Part shown: positions 32,201 through 44,200 of the stretch, in pieces
How the letters are laid out: each line of letters begins with the position of its first letter
Position numbering within the stretch: position 1 is the first letter of the stretch
Source of the DNA: Nipponacmea schrenckii
Lineage: Eukaryota > Mollusca > Gastropoda > Lottiidae
DNA length: 64,000 bases
Direction: 5' to 3'
NCBI GenBank assembly: GCA_030562195.1
Contig: JAUJPP010000005.1
Location: forward strand, 16,665,106-16,729,105
The notes under the pieces: model-generated
The model's input: the letters and a program-made list of their open reading frames with translations, nothing else
The model's database searches: none
Told to the model about the DNA's origin: nothing
Made by a program: the position numbers and the translations under genes

Positions 32201-35200
32201 CTCTTAAAGGGATAATAGGCGTTAGAACGAACATATAAATTTAAGTTCACTCAAATTTGGACAATAACAGTATATATCCATCAGTGGACTTACCTGGTGT
32301 CATATCTATACATCAAAATCCCTCTAAAATCCGATAAATCCCCAAAATAAAGTAGTTCATCATAAAATGCTTGAGCCATCCATCCATCAAGTCATTTCAA
32401 ATTGTAAAATATAGAGGGAAGTAACTCTAACATGTGGGTTTTCACGCGTCCTTGACCTGTTGAATTGCATAATGATGTTTTAGCATTGATTTACCAGACG
32501 CTTTTATTCTCAAACTGACTGGAATCGTTGCTGGCTCACTTTTTATTAAAATTCCAAATATATTTTTATTGTGGCTTTTTAAAATTTGGTAAAGGGTGGG
32601 ATGCATACTTATTTAACTAATAGTCAATATTAAACATAAATATAAGCCGTAGGACGAGTGTATTCTAACGCCTATTATCCCTTTAATGGATGTATTAAGC
32701 GTTTTTAAGTTTACTACTTGATTTTGTGGATTTATCGCATTAAAGAGGGATTTTGATGTATAGTGATGACGCCAGGTAAGTCCACTGATGGATATATACT
32801 GTTATTTGTCAAGTTTGATTGAAATTAAAATTTAATGTTTCTTCTGACGGCTATTATCCCTTTAACAGAAACATTTTAAGCTGCATACTTAACAATCAGT
32901 ACACTCAGGTATATATGAACCCTTTCAAAACTAGTTTCAGTTTAAAATGGTAGATACCTTATAGCATATTCTAAAACTATTCTCAGGTATAAAACTGTAT
33001 ATATGGTATATCTCCATAGTAATCTTACAATTTTTTTAATGTTTTTATTTTCAACCAATAAAAGCCCGTCATTCAGAACCTATTACTTAACAACAATGCC
33101 AAATGAAGAGCAAGCCTAACATAAAGACGTGTCTTTGTTCTACCGCTATCACTAAAAATAAAATGGTCATTAGATTGGGACTGTGGTAGAAAAATTGTTA
33201 CATCATTATGAAGACAAAAACAGAAAAGAAATTGTAAGGAATCAAAATTAGATTGACAGGAATACCATTTTTAAATGAAGAAAAAGAACTTAAATTGAAA
33301 TAACCCACTCACCTCTCAGCCTTTAATGTTAACAACCTATCTGGGATAATTTCTGTTTCCCGAAACATACCACTCAATATTTCAGCCATCAAAATCACTA
33401 TTCTATAATACAATCAAAATTATATAGATTTTATATAAGATATTTAAGATTTTTCTGAATTTTAATTAGAATTCTTCCTTGGGTGATTAGTCACACAAAG
33501 TTTCATCAAAAACCAAACAATTTTCGATTGGTCTGATATTCAATAGGGTTCACCCTATGGTTATTACAAACAAATTTCGTAACAATCCATAAACTAGCTC
33601 TCCATTGTGTCCACAATAATCTGAACACATTTTAAAGAACAAAGCAAAAACTGATACAAAATATTTTTGATTAGTTTGATTTTCGATAGGGTTTATCCTT
33701 TAGTGATTACAATACTCTCACCAAATTTCATCAAGAATCCCGTTCTCCATCATGTCCACAAAGAATTCAAGAACAAGGGCAATAACTCATAAAAAATATT
33801 TTTCGATTGGTCTACTTTTAATAGGGCTCATCCTTGTGTGATTACAAAGACTCACACAAAGTTTCCACAAAATCCATGAAGAAAGCAGCTCTCAATCGTG
33901 TCCACAATAATTGTGGACAGACAGACTGACAAACAGACTGACAGACCTTCAGGGGCGATGACTATATAGGCCCACATTAACTTTAAAGTCTAGGCATAAA
34001 ATAAAAAAATTAAATGATATAGAATCTGACAAAAATGGAAGAAAAAACCATTTTTAACGAGGACAACAACTTAGATTCTTGAGGATCCATGTTATAAGCT
34101 GAGGTTTGTAATACCAACTTCCCAATTACACCAGGAATTCTGAATGTAATCTAATATAATATACAAGATCATGAGACTTTCACACAATGACTTATATTAG
34201 AACCAACAAGCACCATTTGTTTTATGTTACCAAGCAAATGAGGTTTTAAACTCTTGCCTATCAAGATACACTCACCGTAAAGTATTTTAAAGTTGGTTTC
34301 CCTTATTAATTAGAGCCAAAGTAAGCTTACTAATAGATTAATTCAGGTTTCTAATGAATAATCCATGTATTCTCAAGTTCACAAGACCTATGTGGACGTA
34401 GAAATGCTTTTGGAATCCATTTGACTCTGATCTGCTTTGAAACACTAAATTTAGACTCCATGTTTGTTCACGTGACCAAATGAAGTCATATGAATGAAGG
34501 AGTATAAGAATTGATTTTGTATTTTATAATAAGTGAGTTAAAACTTATTTGAATTAATTCATAATGTTTTTACCAAGTGATATTTAAAATAATAAATGGA
34601 ATACCAAAATGCCATTGTTGTTATGCATGTGTGCATACTTAACAACCACAGCGTCCGGTTATGTACCGAATTAACAGTCTGGATGATCAAAAAAAAAAGA
34701 TCAATGACATTTGAATGACATTTGAGACTTGACGTACATACCTATGGTAGTACCCTACGGAGGGAAATCCCGTCATACGAGTTAATTAAGGTCCTGTGAG
34801 ACCATCTGGTACTTTTGCCAGTCATTAGAACACCTCTACTTTCTATTGATATAAGTTAAGTATTACCAGTCCAATTATGTTATATATATATGTATATGTA
34901 TATATATGAAAATAAGGGAAACCAACTTTAAGTGTTGAAACTCCAACATTATTTGGGCCTAATCCAAGATCTCATCAATACATTGATATCAGATGAAACC
35001 TAGTCTCTTTTTCACAAGCTTATTTTGATGAGTTTTGACAAAGTCAAGGGAAATAACTCAAAAACAGTTCCACAAAATATTATCAATATCGAACCAGTTC
35101 AAGATCAATATAAATAATCACAGCAAATTTCATTCGAATCTAATTAAAACAGTAGTCTCTATCGCATTCACAAGCTGATTGTGAACAGATGGACCAATGG

Positions 35201-38200
35201 AAAGGACTGACAACATTGTAATGTGGGCATATAGAAATCATCAGTCCTGAATCCTACACATGATAAAACTTACTCAAATTCATCCACTCTTTGTCTTCTG
35301 CCATCTATAGAGTTAATATTTACAGCAGATTTAGGTAAATATTTCTGCAGAGTTCGCACCAAAAACAAAAATAGATCAGAATTCTAAAATAAAAAGTTAA
35401 AAGTTAAACATCAGCATCTTTAAATATCAGTATTTAGTTATTAGTATTTCACTTATTATGATGTTTCAATATGATGCAGTGAGCAGTGAGGGAAATTCAC
35501 CTTGCAGAGTATCATTTGCTTCTTTTACTGTGAAAGATTGCACATGAAACAAAAAAGAATAAAAGAATGGAATAAAAATAAATATCAACAACAATGCCTA
35601 CCCTCCAAAATAATTTCTTTATAACAAAATTCTTCTCAGATGCTACTTTGACTTCGTTTAATAATCTATAATTATCATCTATATTATTTTTCGGGTTTAA
35701 TAATTCTCTCTTCAGCTGATTAAATAATATATCAGTTTGTTCTCTGTAATATATTAAAATATTATAAAAATATAGTTATATTAAATTGGGTTATGATTGT
35801 AATGTAAAGATTTTTATTGATTTTAATTAGTTCTTCCTGGGGTGATAAGTCTCATCAAAATCCATACAATTTTCGATTAGCCTGATATTCAATAGGGTTC
35901 ACCCTATGGTTATTACAAACAAATTTCGTCACAATCCATAAACTAGCTCTCCATTGTGTCCACAATAATCTGAACACATTTTAAAGAACAGAACAGAACA
36001 GAACTTTATTCTTTACAGCAAAGTTAGCTGTTAAAAGAAATTCAATTGAATACAATACAAAATACAATAGAATGAGTACTAAATACAATTCATATATACA
36101 ATAATCGATAGAGATCAGTAATAATTCTCAGAAATTCAGATATACATTAATTTACATTTAATACATAAAGATGATATTGGTGATTGAAAGTTTTGAAGTA
36201 TTTTGAATATAAATTGACATAGTTTATTAAGTTAGCTGCATTGTTTGAAATTAAATATATTTGAGAAAGCTATGGTATTGTTATATTGTTTATAAGTATT
36301 CGGGAGATATTGGAATCGTATATTGTCAAAATGAGAGCAAGTGAAAATATAATGATATTCATCTCCAATTTCTTTTCTATCACATAATGGGCATATTCTA
36401 GCTTGTCGGTTGATTTTTAGCCATCTACCAGTTTCTATTGGTAAGGGTGAATTTGAAGTTCGGAATTTACATACTATTATTTTGTTTCTTTCGTTTAGTT
36501 TTAGTAAGTATAGCTCAAGTTCGAGTTTATGTTTGAATAGTCTGTAATTGAGTGCTTTTGGGGAGTTATGTAAATCACTGTGCCAGGTTTGGGAGAATCG
36601 ATCTATTAATATATTTTTAATTTTATTTTTTAGCCATGAAATATTAGGGAACTGATGGTCTATCCAGATATAACTTAGTCCACAATCATCAAGGATACTT
36701 TTTATGTGATTTAGCCATTTGTTATGTATTGAGCTGAAGTTTAATCGATGTAGTAATAATTTATATTTTTATTTTTATTTAATTTTGTGTCTTCACTTGT
36801 TATTAATCGAGCCCAAAATGGTATCATTCGTACCTTTATTTCAATATTTAACGGATAACAAAGCAATAACTGATACAAAATATTTTTGATTAGTTTGATT
36901 TTCAATAGGGTTTATCCTTGAGTGATTACAAATACTCTCACCAAATTTCAGCTAATTAATTATCGATAATTAAATCTAGGTAATATTAAATCGGGTAATA
37001 TTAAATCAGATAATATTAAATCAGATAATATTAAATCAGGTAATATTAAATCAGGTAATATTGAATTAGATAATATTAAATCAGATAATATTGAATTGGG
37101 TAATATTAAATCTAGGTAATATTTAATCAGGTAATATTGAATTAGATAATATCAAATCAGGTAATATTAAATTAGATAAACATTGTAGCCTGTATCACAC
37201 CCACAAGCTGAATTTGACGAATTCTCACTAAGAAAGGGGGCATAACTCACCAACTGTAAAAGTCAGAAAGCTGTATTTCGAAAGGAACCGAGATTTTATG
37301 ATGACAAAGACACCTACCAAGATTTGAAAAGATCAGAAAAAAATTGTGGCCTGTATCGCACCCACAAGCTGAATTTGACGAAGTTTCGTTAAAAAAGAGG
37401 GCATAACTCACCAACCGTAAAAGTCAGAAAGCTGGTTTTCGAAAGGAAATGAAATGAATGGAGTTTTACGTCCTACTCTTCTGCACCTTATTGGTTTTCA
37501 AAAGGAACCGAGATTATATGATGATAGAGACACATACCAAGTTTCGAAAAGATTGGACAAAAATCGTGGCCTGTATCGCACCCACAAGCTGAATTTGACA
37601 AATTTTCGCTAAAAAAGAGGGCATAAACAAGCTGAATTTGACAAATTCTCACTAAGAAAGGGGGCAAAACTCACCAACCGTAAAAGTCAGAAAGCTGGTT
37701 TTCGAAAGGAACCGAGATTTTATGATGACAGAGACACATACCAAGTTTCATTGTAATCCGATGAAAACCACATTATATGTGGGCGTATAAAAAATATAGA
37801 CGTATGAAATGCCTAACTGAAAATGTGAACATACGAAATTACTCTATGTAGTTTCATAACTTTCATTCTGTTTCTACAAGTTTGTATTAATGCAGTACAC
37901 TACAAACCTGTGTTGTAATGAAGCTCTGATAACAGCTGATTTTTGTCCTCCATCATCAGCTGTTTCTATATGTAATGTAGCTCTCTACAATAAAGAAAGG
38001 ATCAAAATCAAGTCACTTAGTCAATACAATATAGTATAGTATTTGTGTTTTTTTCCCTAGACTTGTGACACATGGACAATCCAGTTAAATAAAAATAGCG
38101 ATGGCCCATTGTAATACGCCCACCATTGGCAGCCTTAGTTATTCGAGCGGTGGACAAGAGGTATCAGTAAATGCAATATTTTAAACATCAAATTTCATGA

Positions 38201-41200
38201 AGAAACCAGCTCTCTCTGTCTTGTAAGCAATAAATTTAACACGTTTTAAAGAACAATAACTCTATTAGATATGTTTGATTTGCCTGGCTTTCAATAGGGT
38301 ACATCCTTAGGATGTTACAAATACACTAACTTTCATCAAAACACATCAAGAACACAACTTCCTATCGTATTCACAAGAAATTTCTGGACAAAGTCAATAA
38401 CTCAAAGTAAATATTTTTCGGTAAGCTAAATTTGCAATCGGTTTCTTCTTTGGGTAATTCAAAAGGCTCAAATCATGCTTTGTCTAAATCAAAACCAGAT
38501 CTCTATCAAGTCTACAAAGAATCAGAGGCTGATAAAGTGAACACGTTTTAAAGAACAAGGGCAATAACTCAATAAATATTTTTTGATTAGTTTGATTTTC
38601 AATAGGGTCTATCCTCGAGTTATAACAAACACTCACAACAAGTTTCATCAAATTCCATCAAGAACCCGGCTCCCTATCGTGTTCACAAGGAATTTTAGGA
38701 CAAGGGCAATAACTCATAGTAAATATTTTTCGATTGGTGTCATTTTCGAAAGGCTTCATCATTGGGTCATAACAAAGACTCATTCCAAGTTTCATTAAAA
38801 TCCATCAAGAAATGTGGTCTCTATCGTGTTCATAACAATTGTGGACAGGCAGACGGACAGACAGACGGACAGACAGACAGGCGGGCAGAAGGCTTCATCC
38901 TTAGATGATTACAAACACACACACCGAAATTGGTCAAAATCCATCCAGAAACCTCTCTCTATCATGTCCACAACACATTTTTGAACGCAAAATGAATGTG
39001 TTTTCACGAACAAGGGCAATAACTCATCAATTTATTTTTCGATTTGTCTGATTTTCAATAGGCTTCATCCTTAAGTAATAACAAGCAATCACACTAAATT
39101 TCATCAAAATCCATCAAGAAACACACTCTTAATCGTGTTCACAAGAAATTTTCAAAAACAAGGGCAATAACTCATTGAATATTTTTCGATTGGTCTGATT
39201 TTCAATAGGCTTCTTCCTTGGGTTATAACAAACACACTCACCAAATTTGGTCAAAATCCATCGAGAAATGTGGTCTCTATCGTGTTCACAACCATTGTGG
39301 ACAGGCAGACAGACAGACAGACAGACGGACAGACAGGGGCGACTACAATATACGCCCACATTTATGTGTGGGCGTATAAAAACTGTAATGAAATTCAAAG
39401 GTTTTGTTAAGTGAGTCTTATTTTAAATTTGCTCACTCCTCCAAATATCAAATATGATCATATTGAGTTACTGAGATTGGAGGAGGTGTTAGAGATGACA
39501 GGGTGCTGATTCTATGCAGTGACCATTGTTTGTTTGCATTATAAGCCTCATTCTGGATTCAAGATGGCTGAACCTTGAATTTCTTGCAATATATCATTTA
39601 TGCAGGTTTTTTCTTTAAGTTTAAAGGGATAATAGGCACTCAAAATTGGACAATATCAGTATATATCCATCAGTGGACTTACCTGGTGTCATACCTATAC
39701 ATCAAAATCTGTCTAAAATACGACAAATCCCCAAAATAAAGTAGTAATAACGCCTATTATCCCTTTAAAGGTTGATTCATCCAGGGCCTTATTTTTAAAA
39801 ATTTAAGAAAGATAAAATCCAGATTTAAGAAATACAGTAGCCTAATTGGATTATAGAACTAAATTTAACATTAGTTTTAGTGTAAATAAATAAATTTACT
39901 GGAACACTAAAATAATTTAAAAGGATAATAGGTCCTAGAATGAACATAAAATTTGAAAATGTCAAATGCTTTATATATTGATTAAGCTTTTTTCAAAAGT
40001 GACTTAGTTTTGTGAGATTTCTGATTTTAAGGATTCTATTACTTTATGACACCAGGTAAGTTTACTGATGAATATATACTCTTGAGAACTAAAATTTTAT
40101 GTTACGCATTATCCCTTTAAGGTTTTCAAAAATAAAGGCCTAGGACCTTTGGATTTAGTAGGAATGCCAGTATAAGGAGGGGGGGGGGGGGGTCACTGTC
40201 ATACCTAAACAACACTTACAATAAGGTAGTTACTCCAAGCACTTCGAACCAACATTAGAGTTGGTGATACCAGATTCAGGAGATAAATATGGAGGACGGT
40301 TTGACGTTTATCATTGATACTAGCTCCATCTATTGATAATAAATGTAATCCAGTTATAGATCCACTAAACTCAGAACCTAAAACAGAACCACTGAAACAG
40401 AAAAAAATATACTATGTATTTTTGAGCAATTTGACTCAATAATAGGAGACTTCAATCTCTGAAAAGCTGTGCCTGAAAGACAAGAAATTACTGGCCAAAA
40501 TTAGCTTCAGAGAATAGAAGCCAATGCAAAGACACACCACACATATAATATAAGAAATTCTTATTACAAACCATTGAAGGCATACTTTAGAAACATACTA
40601 TGTTTAACATAGTAACCTGAAAATGTTAGGTTTGTACTTTTGGTTTGCATTCTGCTTAGAAAGTAAGCAGTACTATGAAACAAGAAAAGATAACTCTTAA
40701 TTTTTTACCTTCGATGTCTCTCTCTGTCTACTGGAGTAGTCAGATGTGAACCAAAACCATTGGATATATCTGATGATCTGCATGATTCTATAGCTTGGAA
40801 TGATGGGATAGGTGATGATGAAATGATTGGTTGATTTTCTACAGATATATGTGGAAGTTTCTTCTCATCTACAAACTTTGGCTTTTCATTGGACGAAGCA
40901 GTACGATAATCAGCAGTACGTGACTTTTCTGAAATCCCATGTTGCACTTTGTTTTTACGAAATTTTTTCAACAATTTGATAAAACAACATGAGGAATCTA
41001 CAGGATCGTTTGCAAGGCCAGAGTCTGAATCATATGTATCTGGGGCAGTATGTACAAAAGCAGTTTTTTTAGGGGGTGGGGGTAGATGACGTGTGGAGGC
41101 TTGAGATTCACTGTCGTGATCATAATTTCTATTTTTTGAAGCAACGGAACGTACTGTTGATAAGCGTTCAAAATCAAGATCTTCGGCATGTTCTTCAATT

Positions 41201-44200
41201 TCCTCTTTCAAGGATTGTAGAATGCTGTCCTGATCCCAACTTTCATTCTTCTTTTTGTTCTTTGAATTTCGCGAGTCTCGACTTGAAACCACAGAACCCT
41301 GGCTGTTTGGACGGCTGCTATTGTTAACTGGGTTACTGAGAGAACTGTTGGTTCCATAGCCATTGTCTTCCACGGATCCATCCAAAGATGACACCAAGCT
41401 GACAGGAGTTGAAAGGTTTGAACGGTCAAAACTTTGATCTGTGCTCAAACCACTATGTGAAGATTTCCGAGATCGTCTGAATAATTTCCGCTTAGTATGA
41501 TCTGATGCCAGATACTTTATGGCTAAATGCTGCGTATTTTCTCTTTCAATCCCACTTAAAAAATCAGGGTAATCCTTGATCTGAAAAAGAAATTACTTGT
41601 TAATTGGAATAATTGAAAATACCTGGTACTCTGCCATTTTGAATCAGTCACACATAACCAAGAATTTGGCTCAGTGAAACAAACTCTCAAATATTTTCTG
41701 TGTAAATTGGATGTAAAATTTTGGTGACTTTAATCAACATGTTTCATTTTTCAATAAGCTTTTCTGCCCCTAGTTTATAATGTGAGTAAACATGTATTTC
41801 ATCACAATTCTTTCTTTTAATGTTTACACGTGTTTACAAGGTTTCATCATAAATGTAAAGATAGTTTCATTTTTCAATAAGCATGTCTATCCCTAGTATA
41901 TAATGGGAGTAAACATGTATTTCATCACAATTCTTCCTTTTATTGTTTACATGTGTTTACAAGGTTTCATCATAAATGTAAAGAGAGTTTCCTTTTTCAA
42001 TTAGCTGGTCTGCTCCAAGTATATAATGTGAGTAAACATGTATTTCATCACAATTCTTTCTTTTATTGTTTACATTTGTTTACAAGGTTTCATTATAAAT
42101 GTAAAGAGAGTTTCCTTTTGCAATAAGCATGTCTACCCCTAGTATATAATGGGAGTAAACATGTATTTGATTAAAATTCTTTCTTTTATTGTTTACATAA
42201 GTTTACAAGGTTTCATCATAAATGTAAAGAGAGTTTCCTTTTTCAATAACCTTGTCTGCCTAGTATATAATGGGAATAAACATGTATTTCATCACAATTC
42301 TTTCTTTTATTGTTTACATGTGTTTACATGGTTTCATCACAAATGTAAAGAGAGTTTCATTTTTCAATAAGCTTGTCTACCCCTAGTATATAATGGGAGT
42401 TAACATGTATTTGATCAAAATTCTTTCTTTTATTGTTTACCTGTGTTTACAAGGTTTCATCATAAATGAAAAGAGATTAATGTGAATAAACATGCATTTG
42501 ATCACAATTTTTGTTTTTAAACCAGAACTTTATTTATTTGTATGTTGACCTACCTAAAAAAAAAATGCTTAAAAATTTCAAAATTACTTTATCAATTTTA
42601 ATGACATTAAAGCAAAGAACTGCTTGACTCAAGGGTGTGAGCTAGTCTAACGCTTCAAAAAATACAACAGACCCAATTATCTGTGTGTGTGAGACTATTT
42701 ATGAATATCTGTGAATATCTGTCTTCTAGCATAAAAAATATGACCTATTTGTCTGCAGATAAGCTGAAAAGTGTGAGTTGTCATGAAAGATTGATCCATT
42801 CTCCTTTAATTTATATCAAAGTTTTTTTTATTCAATTTGACTAACACATTATTTAATAACTATTCTGAAGAACCCCAAATCTTCATGAAATACACAAGTA
42901 TTCATATAAGTTTAACAATTCCATTTGTCCATGATATGCAATAGATCAGTCAGTAGCCTAGAATTTTTCAAAGATCTTAGTGCCAACAAGGTATAGGATA
43001 TTATATACATTTTTAGTTTAAAGTTTCAGATACGTTCATGGACACATTTCGCTAGATTTTGGTGTCAAGTTTTCATTTATTTTCAGCTGATATATTTATA
43101 ATTGCTTAATAGGCCAAAAATCAATTATTTCTTTGTCTTTAAAGGGATAATATAATAGTTAGAAGAAACATAAAAATTTTAATTTCACTCAAACTTGACA
43201 AATAACATATGCATCAGTGGACTTACCTGGTGTTATCACTATACATCAAAATCCCTCCATAATTCGATAAATCCACAAAATCAAGTAGTTAATAATAAAA
43301 CGCTTAATACATCCATTAAGAGATTTTCAAATTGTAATTATAAAGGGAAGTAACTCTAACATATTGATTTCACGCAAGGATATTTTAGCGCTGATTTCCT
43401 AGACGCTTTTATTCCTAAACAGAATGGAATTGACGTTTTCTTACTTTTTTGAAAAAATCTGAATATAGTTTTATTCTCGCTTTTTGAAAATTCATCAAGT
43501 GTGGAATACATACTATTTTAAACAATAGTCAATATTAAACACAATTATTAGCCGTAGGAAGAGTGTATTCTAACGGCTATTTTCCCTTTAACATCTTAAG
43601 AGGGCATTTCAGATCAACCATGAGTTTATTCAATATTAATGTACAGACTTGCCTCAAGCTAACAAAGATTAAAACAATAAAATCAAAATATCTTTTACAA
43701 ATCAATTCCTTATTACAACATATTATCTACATACCACACCCAAGGTAGACCTATTTATTATTCCAATTACCAAGCAACTTTGATATCAAGCAATTGTTTA
43801 TGAATTTAGTATGAAATATTTATGGCAACTTGTTCAATATTAACTGTACAGGCCCTATTGTCATAAATCTCAGTAGAGTTTTAGTTTGTAAAATTTTAAT
43901 GACTGGCTAGATCCATATTGTTCAAATATCAATTGGCCACCATAATAACAATTCTTACCTTCTTTTGTTCTAAACGAAGAGTTTTTTTTTAGAAGAACAT
44001 AGAATTAAAATTCCAAACTTGATCAATAAGCATCAGTTGAACTTACAGGGTGCCATAACTGAGGAATAACATCTCAATATAAGACAATATATTTAAGAAT
44101 TAAACGTTGGTCTCATTAGCATTATTTGTGTGTAAACTTAATAGATCATGTGACAAATTGAATAAATGATTGATGAAGTAATTTATGTATGTTTGTGGCG

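Noticed and set aside
36975..37180. CRISPR-like short repeats
   Set aside because: Fifteen-bp AT-rich units without spacers: a minisatellite.
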